DNA from: Bacteroidales bacterium UBA2198
GTDB taxonomy: Bacteria; Bacteroidota; Bacteroidia; Bacteroidales; VadinHA17
NCBI GenBank assembly: GCA_002328625.1
Contig: DCVC01000292.1
Location: forward strand, 1-5,083
Reading direction: 5' to 3'
Length of the DNA: 5,083 nt
Shown: positions 1 to 5,083 of the stretch, one piece after another
Layout: every line of letters begins with the position of its first letter
Position numbering within the stretch: position 1 is the first letter of the stretch
The notes under the pieces: generated by a model
Seen by the model: only the letters and a program-made list of their open reading frames with translations
Told to the model about the DNA's origin: nothing
Databases searched by the model: none
Position numbers and translations under genes: made by a program

Positions 1-2
1 CA

Positions 3-500
3 CGAAATGGTCAATCAGACGAAGCAGCTCTGACAATTGATGTCAGGATCCCGACACTTCTTGAAATTGAAGTGCTGGAGTATTACGAAGAATATCCTGT
101 TGACGGAGCCAGTGTGATTCTGTACAAAACCCTTAACGACTGGGACGGGGAGGCCAATATGGTAAGTGAAGGGTTTACCGATAAAGATGGTATAGTTGTG
201 TTTTCAGGACTGGATTTTATAGTCTATTATGTTGATGTGTGGGAAGCCAATCATGATAATTATGCTTTGAGGGATGAGGATGTCGGATTTATCAGAACTC
301 CTGAAATTATGCCGAATAAGATCAACAGGTTTATTGCATATGTTGATGTTGCTGATCACGGCAAAGGGGAGGGGAGACGAGATAAAACATACATAATCAG
401 GAAGCTGGAAAGAAAATCATCTGATAAAAATCAACCCTCGGCAGATACATTTTCGGATAACTGGAAGGAGCTTTATAATAAAAGCATCAAAGTTAAATAA
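3..500 (+). CDS. C-terminal part of an Ig-like/carboxypeptidase-regulatory-like domain protein (5' truncated)
   Basis: The reading frame is already open at the left edge (R-N-G-Q-S-D-E-A...), so the GTG at 72 is almost certainly an internal valine and the true start lies outside the window. About 165 residues are visible, ending in TAA at 498-500. Visible residues 18-80 or so show the pattern of a prealbumin-like/Cna-B-like beta sandwich: P-V-D-G-A-S-V-I-L-Y, then a charged variable loop, T-D-K-D-G-I-V-V-F-S-G-L, then Y-Y-V-D-V-W with H-D-N. This resembles the 'PVsGAtVkLY ... TdssGvatFsnL ... Yyv' repeats common in Bacteroidota surface and lipoproteins, where they act as spacer or binding modules. 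The last 50 residues are charged and lack an obvious sorting domain, ending N-W-K-E-L-Y-N-K-S-I-K-V-K. Surface location is inferred from the domain type because no signal peptide is visible. The specific function is unknown. Confidence 0.75.
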   Translation, partial: RNGQSDEAALTIDVRIPTLLEIEVLEYYEEYPVDGASVILYKTLNDWDGEANMVSEGFTDKDGIVVFSGLDFIVYYVDVWEANHDNYALRDEDVGFIRTPEIMPNKINRFIAYVDVADHGKGEGRRDKTYIIRKLERKSSDKNQPSADTFSDNWKELYNKSIKVK

Positions 501-518
501 ACGTATTAAATGAATCAT

Positions 519-554
519 AAGCGAGGGGTAGCTTAAATCCCTCGCTTGTTTTTT
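519..554 (+). terminator. Rho-independent terminator between convergent genes
   Basis: A perfect 9-bp stem pairs AAGCGAGGG (519-527) with CCCTCGCTT (539-547). The loop is 11 nt, and six T residues follow at 549-554 after one G. It starts 18 bases after the plus-strand stop at 500 and fits a terminator for that gene. The same hairpin lies about 10 bases beyond the minus-strand stop at 558, so it may also end the minus-strand transcript. In that direction the following sequence (TATGATTCATTT) has only a poor U-tract, so termination would probably be weaker. Confidence 0.85.
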
Positions 555-557
555 AAC

Positions 558-1634
558 TCATTTGCCAGGGTAAGCAACTATACCTTCATGTCTGATATAA
601 CCTTTCCGTGTCCTTACCGACATCTGCGGACTACGTTTCCCTGTCATTGAAGCACAGCCCACTTCACCATATTTATTGACAGCGACAAATTTCTCACCCG
701 GGAAGAATTCGGGATTAACTTTTTTGTACCTGTCAATGATCATCCTGAGGGCATCTTCACATGCCTGCTGCGGGGTTCGTCCTTCCTTCATCCGGAGTAC
801 CATATAGAAAGAGGCACACGATTTAATAACTTCCTCACCCCTGCCTGTTGCTCCTGCGGCACCTGTCTCATTGTCAACATACAGCCCGGCCCCAATTATT
901 GGTGAGTCGCCCACACGACCATTAAGCTTGAAGCTGAGACCACTTGTGGTTGTACATCCTGCAATATCACCGTTTTTATCTATAGCCAGTACATTTGTTG
1001 TGCCGTAATGATGTTCGATATCAGGGAAATCCTGCCAGTAAGATTCCATTTTCCGGATTTTCTGCAGATGTTCCGGAATACCCCAGTCATCATCGGAACT
1101 CATCTCTTCTTTCCATCTCAACCATATTTTGCGGGCTTTATCGGTAAGAAGGTTTTCCTCAGGAAATCCCCAGGCTCTTGCATACTCGAGTGCTCCTTTC
1201 CCTACAAGAAGGACGTGATCGGTTCTCTGCATCACAAGCTTTGCAACTGATGACGGAGTTTTGATGTTTTCAAGACATGCTACCGCTCCGGCTGAATATG
1301 TCCTCCCATCCATAAAAGAGGCATCGAGCTGTACCACTCCACGCTCATTTGGCAACCCCCCGTATCCGACACTTGTATCCTCGGGATCAACTTCAATTAC
1401 ATTGGCAGCTTTTTCCACAGCATCAACTGCGCTGCCTCCATTATTAAGTATTTCCCAGCCAGCCTCCATTGCCCTCTGGCCGGTTTCGTTAGTATGGCTA
1501 GTAATAATAAGTGGTAGATTAGCGTCTGTCTTACGTTGAGTGGCAAATCCTGAAAGAGACGGGAGAATAAGTGCTCCGGCACTTACTCCTGCGGTTTTAT
1601 AAAAAAAATTCCTGCGTGAAATGGCTTGTTTCAT
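558..1634 (-). CDS. Tat-exported N4-(beta-N-acetylglucosaminyl)-L-asparaginase (glycosylasparaginase, Ntn hydrolase)
   Basis: The 358-residue product matches the glycosylasparaginase family (Asparaginase_2), which hydrolyses the GlcNAc-Asn amide bond of deglycosylated N-glycopeptides. The precursor cleaves itself into alpha and beta chains, exposing an N-terminal threonine nucleophile. Residues 1-31 look like a Tat signal: S-R-R-N-F-F at 6-11, a hydrophobic stretch, and G-F-A at 29-31 before a likely cleavage site. Family motifs in order are V-G-Y-G-G (89-93), L-D-A (103-105), the cleavage site G211/T212, T-T-T-S-G (228-232), G-R-V-G-D-S-P (239-245) and A-T-G-R-G-E-E (262-268). Counting from T212, T230, R240, D243, T263 and G264 fall at the same spacing as Thr170, Arg180, Asp183, Thr203 and Gly204 of the flavobacterial enzyme (nucleophile Thr152). 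Two differences stand out: the residue before the nucleophile is Gly rather than Asp, and the usual substrate-pocket Trp (Trp11) appears to be His47. Length is normal. The ATG at 1634 is favoured because it begins the Tat signal. It follows the two-domain lipoprotein gene by 81 bases with no clear promoter of its own, so cotranscription is plausible. Confidence 0.93.
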   Translation of the reverse strand: MKQAISRRNFFYKTAGVSAGALILPSLSGFATQRKTDANLPLIITSHTNETGQRAMEAGWEILNNGGSAVDAVEKAANVIEVDPEDTSVGYGGLPNERGVVQLDASFMDGRTYSAGAVACLENIKTPSSVAKLVMQRTDHVLLVGKGALEYARAWGFPEENLLTDKARKIWLRWKEEMSSDDDWGIPEHLQKIRKMESYWQDFPDIEHHYGTTNVLAIDKNGDIAGCTTTSGLSFKLNGRVGDSPIIGAGLYVDNETGAAGATGRGEEVIKSCASFYMVLRMKEGRTPQQACEDALRMIIDRYKKVNPEFFPGEKFVAVNKYGEVGCASMTGKRSPQMSVRTRKGYIRHEGIVAYPGK

Positions 1635-1715
1635 GGTGCAATAAATTATTAACTTATAAATTTGTCAGGGAAATTTAACTTAAATACAGGGAATATTTTT
1701 ATCGGTAGAATTTGG

Positions 1716-2594
1716 CTATTCCATAAACATATCCATAGTTGCCTTTATTCTGGCTTCGCTTTTTTTGTCCCAGACAATTATTTCACAATGAAGCGGGTTA
1801 TTAATCTGATTGCCTGTAATCTTGAAATTTGCTGATACTCTTGCAGTCAGATCAGCCGGGTCGATGCCCGATTCGCTGTAATTGCTGAAAAGATCATCAT
1901 TCACCAGGACTACGCTATTGCCTGTATCGGTAGCTTTCATGCTCAGACCGGGAAAAACAAGGCCATTTTCTTCTATAAAACCTTTAAGTCCTTCAATAAT
2001 TATATAAACATTGTCATTTAGCTTCACCTTGTTATCAGTGATAACCTTATTCAATCCGCGTGAAAAAATATAGACCTCATCATATGCGACGTTGTAAGGT
2101 TCTACAATGATCTTATCATTTTCCCTGACCTTAAAATCAAATTCTGACACAAATCTGCCTTTTCCTTTCTTGTCCCATATATTAACAAATAATTTGTAGT
2201 CATCCTTTGATTTGATCGGGTTCGCAACTGTCAGATCCGCTGTGAGCAGGAGAGGGGAATAATTCATTCCCTCTGTATAGCCTGCAAGTAGATCGCCTGT
2301 ATTCATTAATGTATCCCCTGATTCGTTTATTACGATCATATCCATACCGGGAAAGACATTTCCTTTTTCTTTGGCAAGGCCTCTGACGTCACTGAAATTA
2401 AGGAAAAATATCTCACCGTAGATAAATGAATTTCTGGTTGATCTTTCATTATTAACAGTCAGATAAACTTCTTCACAGGATATATTGTTTCCACGTGTGG
2501 TTAACCCTGAAATGAGGTCTTTTTCAACAGATTTGCTGAACTGGCAACCAGTTAAGAGAGCCAGAAACACAATCACCGGGAATGTAGTTTTCAT
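1716..2594 (-). CDS. Predicted lipoprotein with a tandemly duplicated domain, function unknown
   Basis: The 292-residue product starts with a short lipoprotein signal peptide: basic K2, a hydrophobic stretch, and lipobox L14-T15-G16-C17. It should be lipidated on Cys17 and held at the cell envelope. The rest appears to be two copies of one roughly 115-residue beta-rich domain. Copy A (about 42-156) and copy B (about 173-291) share, in the same order, E-V-Y (42-44 and 173-175), V-F-P-G (80-83 and 213-216) and I/V-W-D-K-K (139-143 and 274-278). The offsets are 131-135 residues. In both copies V-F-P-G is followed by an aliphatic strand, a D-L-L/D-L-F segment and a Y-T/Y-S-E-G/S turn. I do not recognise the family or a catalytic motif; a binding or structural role is only a guess. 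The start is 42 bases downstream of the small lipoprotein gene, with an A/T-rich spacer ending in AAAAA rather than a Shine-Dalgarno site. The two are probably one transcript. Confidence 0.85.
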   Translation of the reverse strand: MKTTFPVIVFLALLTGCQFSKSVEKDLISGLTTRGNNISCEEVYLTVNNERSTRNSFIYGEIFFLNFSDVRGLAKEKGNVFPGMDMIVINESGDTLMNTGDLLAGYTEGMNYSPLLLTADLTVANPIKSKDDYKLFVNIWDKKGKGRFVSEFDFKVRENDKIIVEPYNVAYDEVYIFSRGLNKVITDNKVKLNDNVYIIIEGLKGFIEENGLVFPGLSMKATDTGNSVVLVNDDLFSNYSESGIDPADLTARVSANFKITGNQINNPLHCEIIVWDKKSEARIKATMDMFME

Positions 2595-2636
2595 TTTTTA
2601 TGAAACGGGATTAAATAAGTTATATGAAATGAAATG

Positions 2637-3026
2637 TCAGAACCAGGTTTTTATCAAAACCTTACTTTGATGTTGAAATTCGCTTAATCGGTAAAATGCT
2701 TTATTATCTTCTGATTCAATTTGATATACCCAATAACCAAAAGCACTTCCGGGTGAATAGTAGTTTCTTCTGACATAGAGCCGGTCGCCTTTGTTAAAGT
2801 CGCATTTCTGACCATAAGCTGATATTTTGCCATAAGTGCTGTCCATTGTGGTCTTGATCCAGATGATATGCGGATCACCAAATTTTTCAGGACCGGTATA
2901 TCTGAAGTCAATGAAATCCCCCACATATTTTCTTGTAAGCAATAACTGATCCTCCTGCAGAGCAGGTTTATTTGAAACTGCGCATGATGACAGGATAACC
3001 AAAAACAAAAATGATAATCGTTTCAT
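2637..3026 (-). CDS. Small predicted lipoprotein, function unknown
   Basis: The 129-residue product has a lipoprotein signal peptide: K2-R3, a hydrophobic core, and lipobox I11-L12-S13-S14-C15, predicting lipidation at Cys15. The mature part is rich in aromatic and beta-forming residues. Notable stretches are Y-V-G-D-F-I-D-F-R-Y (34-43), I-I-W-I-K-T-T-M-D-S-T-Y-G-K-I (54-68), G-D-R-L-Y-V-R-R (80-87) and S-P-G-S-A-F-G-Y-W-V-Y-Q-I (91-103). This suggests a small beta-barrel or sandwich, with one further cysteine at 75. I cannot assign a family or activity. It is the first gene of the inferred three-gene minus-strand unit, with a promoter-like sequence at 3068-3099 and a leader hairpin before it. 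The ATG at 3026 begins directly with the signal peptide and is the natural start. Confidence 0.8.
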   Translation of the reverse strand: MKRLSFLFLVILSSCAVSNKPALQEDQLLLTRKYVGDFIDFRYTGPEKFGDPHIIWIKTTMDSTYGKISAYGQKCDFNKGDRLYVRRNYYSPGSAFGYWVYQIESEDNKAFYRLSEFQHQSKVLIKTWF

Positions 3027-3041
3027 GACACATTAATTTTT

Positions 3042-3059
3042 TCCTGAACAAATTCAGGA
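3042..3059 (-). other. Stem-loop in the 5' leader of the small lipoprotein gene
   Basis: TCCTGAA (read on the minus strand from 3059) pairs perfectly with TTCAGGA ending at 3042: a 7-bp stem with a TTTG loop. It lies between the inferred promoter and the ATG at 3026. If transcription starts about 5-7 bases past the -7 box, the hairpin would sit at the extreme 5' end of the mRNA, where such structures can slow decay. It is followed by AAAAAATTAATGTG, which leaves the start region unpaired. It could instead be an operator, as the arms form a near-palindrome. Confidence 0.45.
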
Positions 3060-3067
3060 TCAACATG

Positions 3068-3099
3068 TAAAGATACGAATTTTCCTTGAGATTTACAAA
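3068..3099 (-). promoter_or_regulatory. Bacteroidetes-type promoter for the lipoprotein/glycosylasparaginase unit
   Basis: On the minus strand, TTTG (3099-3096) is followed after 20 bases by TATCTTTA (3075-3068). The known Bacteroidetes sigma-ABfr consensus is a -33 TTTG and a -7 TAnnTTTG about 19-21 bases apart. The -33 match is exact, the spacing is right, and only the last base of the -7 box differs (A for G). It points towards the ATG at 3026 and would give a leader of about 35 nt. I saw no comparable match in the 42- and 81-base gaps of the downstream genes, which supports a single transcript. Confidence 0.55.
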
Positions 3100-3117
3100 T
3101 CTTATATGATGCCAGGT

Positions 3118-3258
3118 TCAAATTTTGTCATAAACGGTCTGGTTAAGCAGCGATTTCTGCTCTTGGGATCCATTCAACGATTGATTTTTTAATATACTCA
3201 TCATTAGGTATTCAAAATCATTATTTGTAATGATAAAATGTATGATATATTTCTCCAT
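3118..3258 (-). CDS. Possible 46-residue small protein (uncertain)
   Basis: An ATG at 3258 opens a 46-residue frame ending in TGA at 3118. The product is hydrophobic near its start (Y-I-I-H-F-I-I at 4-10), then amphipathic, with F-E-Y-L-M-M-S-I-L (15-23) and K-S-L-L-N-Q-T-V-Y-D-K-I at the end. The frame stays open upstream to 3426, where an in-frame TAA lies at 3427-3429. In the open stretch, TTG at 3390 is another possible start, giving 90 residues. The sense of the ORF runs with the kinase and lipoprotein genes. An A-rich spacer precedes the ATG. I recognise no family, no promoter is evident, and the upstream half of the frame coincides with inverted-repeat DNA. It may be a chance ORF, a gene remnant, or part of a repeat element. 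Confidence 0.25.
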   Translation of the reverse strand: MEKYIIHFIITNNDFEYLMMSILKNQSLNGSQEQKSLLNQTVYDKI

Positions 3259-3301
3259 TTTTGCTTTATGTTGCACGATCTGCACAAATCCCGGATTAAG
3301 A

Positions 3302-3438
3302 TACCGGGGTACTGAAAGCTGCCGGGGCCGGTCTGTTAAACGAAATAATCGTTTACCCGGAGAACCCAACTCTCCTGATGTTATCCCCAAATTGTTCCCC
3401 AGTACATATAACCGGAACCGGTAGCGTTATTTCGTTAA
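3302..3438. repeat. Cluster of inverted repeats, possible structured RNA or repeat element
   Basis: This stretch inside the 469-base gap (3027-3495) is richer in G+C than its surroundings and dense in complementary arms. TACCGG (3302-3307) matches CCGGTA (3418-3423), and GTACTG (3309-3314) matches CAGTAC (3400-3405), the two pairs being properly nested. Inside them is a perfect local hairpin, TAAACGA (3337-3343), loop AATAA, TCGTTTA (3349-3355). A weaker hairpin is GGAGA (3359-3363) with TCTCC (3371-3375). CGAAATAA (3341-3348) recurs inverted as TTATTTCG (3427-3434) with flanking TTAA, so an alternative fold is possible. CCGG tetramers recur at least five times. I recognise no Rfam-type family. 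Candidates are a dispersed intergenic repeat, a small structured RNA, or the remains of an inserted element; the strand is undecided. Confidence 0.35.
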
Positions 3439-3467
3439 ATATAACTGTGAGATAAATTTGCTTAAAT

Positions 3468-3495
3468 AATCATTGCATCCGGGCTGATGCTGATT
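3468..3495 (-). terminator. Possible terminator hairpin after the histidine kinase gene
   Basis: Read on the minus strand, AATCAGCATC begins directly after the TAA at 3498-3496 and pairs with GATGC and TGATT. This gives a 10-bp stem interrupted by an AA bulge, with a six-base AGCCCG loop. The sequence beyond it (ATTTAAGCAAATTT) is A/T-rich but has no proper T-run, so efficient intrinsic termination is uncertain. Confidence 0.35.
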
Positions 3496-5083
3496 TTAAT
3501 CCTTTGAATTTGTTACCTCAATTTTCGCCATGGTGCCTGCAATACGATTTCCATGATCCGGAATATTTTGGATAGTGTAGGAAATTCTTGTTTTTTCAAG
3601 TTTATGAAATAATTCAATCAGCCCATTCAGAATAGTCAATCCTTTGCCGGTGCCTGAATCGGACTTTTTACCTGATTTCAATCCCGGACCATTATCCTCG
3701 ATGATAATCTCACATTTGTTATCCATCTTTACAACTGCAACCTTTAAAAACCCGCCCCCGCTCCTGTTTCTGATCCCGTATTTTATAGCATTCTCAACAA
3801 ATGTATGAATCAGCATCCTTGGTATCTTTATCTGCCTGTCCGCTTCCTCCGCAATATCAATAGTGTAGTCGAATGAATAATCGCTTCTGAACTGCTCCAG
3901 TTCAATGTAGTTCTTTACAAAATCCAGTTCTTCCTCAAGAGGTACAATAATCTTATCAGAACTTATAACAGTCTGTCTAATCAACCGGGCATATTTACCG
4001 AAAACATAATCAGCTTTTTCCCTGTTTTTTTCTGATGTGTAGAGGCTGCCTATGGCATTTATTATATTAAATGTAAAATGAGGATCTATCTGGTTTTTTA
4101 TTGCTTTCATCTGAAGTGAAGCGATCTTTTTCTCTGTTTCCTGTTTCTGATTCAGGCGATATTGCTGAATGCGTGAAAGAAGTATAACAATAACCAAAAT
4201 AGTAATATACAGAGCTCCGTAAAAAGGATATTTCAGATAATAGACGGGATTCCAGTAATATTGAATATAAATTCCCAGATCCGGGGACTGCAAATACAGC
4301 AATGGCTTTTTATCGTTTCTTACAATTTGTGTTATTATCAGGTATGATGTAAGATACCTTTCGTACTCATAAGAAACTGAATTTCTGAAATCACTCTGAG
4401 CTATAACGATAGATCTGTCTCCTCTCCCCCTGAATATATACTCTTTTTTCCCATCCCCGTCAGCATCTATTACCGCAAGGGGCTCTCCGGTATCTACTCC
4501 TTGAATGGCCATGGTATTTACGATCTGGAATGTACAGTCCAGTTCATCTATCACAGCATCACGGTTCCTTAAGAAATAGAAGGTTTGCATGTCTGTATGA
4601 TCATTAATGAAAAGATGTGAATAGATACTTTCAAAACCTTCCATGGGTTTTTCAGCAAGCTTATTCCCGCTTATGTCATATAAGTAAAAAGCCGATTTGA
4701 AACCTTCGATCCCGTAATAGTCGGAAAAAATAACCAGGTATGTTTTATCTTTTTGTTTAAGAGGAACTGTCAATAGTCTTGAAGGGTTTGCAGGGAATTG
4801 AACAGGAGGAAAAAGGAACTTCAGATGATCATCCATGACCATCAGCCACGAGTATTGATCGGTGAATGGAAATTCTTCACCAAGATTGCCGGTAGCCGTC
4901 ACTTCCAGTAAAATTTCAGGCTGTATATCATTGTTGACATCACAGAGTATACAATTTGTAATAACGATCCCACTTTCAGGAGACCTTATTAATGAATCTT
5001 CTTTAATTAAATAGCGATAGACATTACGGGGCTGAAGGCTGTATCCAGAATTAATAATGAAGATCAGATCCTTTGAATTATTC
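3496..5083 (-). CDS. LytS/YehU-family sensor histidine kinase with FG-GAP-like extracytoplasmic sensor (N-terminus outside window)
   Basis: The frame is open to the right edge, giving 528 visible residues. The GTG at 4902 is Val61 of the visible part, not a start. Visible residues 1-285 form an extracytoplasmic beta-rich sensor with two matching acidic motifs, D48-x-N50-x-D52-x3-E56 and D206-x-D208-x-D210-x3-E214. These are the calcium-loop pattern of FG-GAP/VCBS beta-propeller repeats. One membrane segment follows (about 286-304), then a short coiled linker. The His_kinase domain (PF06580 type) carries Q331-I-D-P-H335-F-T-F-N; H335 is the likely phosphorylated histidine, with Thr where LytS relatives usually have Leu. 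The HATPase domain shows the N-box F428-V-E-N431-A-I-K-Y-G, G1 box E462-D-N-G-P-G467 and G2 box G477-T-G-K-G-L. The enzyme would autophosphorylate and pass phosphate to a LytTR-type regulator. None follows within the window: the stop is trailed by 469 bases and a lipoprotein gene. A partner may lie upstream beyond the right edge. Ligand unknown. Confidence 0.92.
   Translation of the reverse strand, partial: NNSKDLIFIINSGYSLQPRNVYRYLIKEDSLIRSPESGIVITNCILCDVNNDIQPEILLEVTATGNLGEEFPFTDQYSWLMVMDDHLKFLFPPVQFPANPSRLLTVPLKQKDKTYLVIFSDYYGIEGFKSAFYLYDISGNKLAEKPMEGFESIYSHLFINDHTDMQTFYFLRNRDAVIDELDCTFQIVNTMAIQGVDTGEPLAVIDADGDGKKEYIFRGRGDRSIVIAQSDFRNSVSYEYERYLTSYLIITQIVRNDKKPLLYLQSPDLGIYIQYYWNPVYYLKYPFYGALYITILVIVILLSRIQQYRLNQKQETEKKIASLQMKAIKNQIDPHFTFNIINAIGSLYTSEKNREKADYVFGKYARLIRQTVISSDKIIVPLEEELDFVKNYIELEQFRSDYSFDYTIDIAEEADRQIKIPRMLIHTFVENAIKYGIRNRSGGGFLKVAVVKMDNKCEIIIEDNGPGLKSGKKSDSGTGKGLTILNGLIELFHKLEKTRISYTIQNIPDHGNRIAGTMAKIEVTNSKD

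Noticed and set aside
72..74. GTG as the start of the left-hand gene
   Set aside because: The same frame is open to position 3 with domain-like sequence upstream, and no promoter or translation signal precedes the GTG.
1008..1250. 80-codon plus-strand open frame
   Set aside because: It lies wholly antisense to the well-supported glycosylasparaginase gene and its translation has no recognisable features.
1261..1539. 92-codon plus-strand open frame
   Set aside because: Antisense shadow of conserved glycosylasparaginase codons, including the V-G-Y-G-G region; no independent support.
1635..1715. Independent promoter for the glycosylasparaginase gene
   Set aside because: TAAATTTC-like boxes occur on the minus strand, but none has a TTTG about 20 bases upstream, so A/T richness alone could explain them.
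2684..2926. 80-codon minus-strand open frame
   Set aside because: It overlaps the small lipoprotein gene in another frame. The lipoprotein has a clear signal peptide and lipobox, while this frame has nothing recognisable.
3230..3424. 64-codon plus-strand open frame in the intergenic gap
   Set aside because: It runs through the inverted-repeat DNA, has no promoter or ribosome-binding context, and its basic, proline-rich translation looks like a by-product of CCGG-rich sequence.
3302..3438. Integron attC site, tRNA or known riboswitch
   Set aside because: No GTTRRRY/RYYYAAC core pair, no cloverleaf with a T-arm GTTC motif, and no riboswitch consensus I know matches the arms.

Overview
The window looks like a chromosomal segment from a member of the Bacteroidota (Bacteroidetes). 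The support is moderate A+T richness and start codons preceded by A/T-rich leaders without Shine-Dalgarno sequences. There is also a promoter of the Bacteroidetes -33/-7 type, several short lipoproteins, and a LytS-type histidine kinase with a large extracytoplasmic sensor carrying FG-GAP-like motifs. The closest relative I can recall for one gene is the glycosylasparaginase of Flavobacterium (Elizabethkingia) meningosepticum.

Layout from left to right. (1) The 3' end of a plus-strand gene (3-500) for a secreted or surface protein with an Ig-like/carboxypeptidase-regulatory-like beta domain. (2) A strong hairpin plus T-run (519-554) between two convergent genes. (3) Three minus-strand genes read right to left: a small lipoprotein (2637-3026), a lipoprotein built of two tandem copies of one domain (1716-2594), and a Tat-exported glycosylasparaginase (558-1634). 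Gaps of 42 and 81 bases suggest one transcript from the promoter at 3068-3099. (4) A 469-base region without a convincing gene (3027-3495). It holds that promoter, a 5'-leader hairpin, a possible 46-residue ORF, a G+C-richer patch full of inverted repeats, and a hairpin just after the kinase stop codon. (5) A minus-strand LytS/YehU-type sensor kinase (3496 to the right edge), whose N-terminus lies outside the window.

The three-gene group makes cell-envelope products: two predicted lipoproteins of unknown function and an exported Ntn-hydrolase that would cleave GlcNAc-Asn or related asparagine amide bonds outside the cytoplasm. The kinase would sense something outside the membrane and signal through a LytTR regulator, but no regulator lies within the window. 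No functional link between the kinase and the lipoprotein/hydrolase genes can be shown from the sequence. I found no RNA gene, CRISPR array, insertion sequence or clear novel system. The most unexplained stretch is the inverted-repeat region around 3300-3440.
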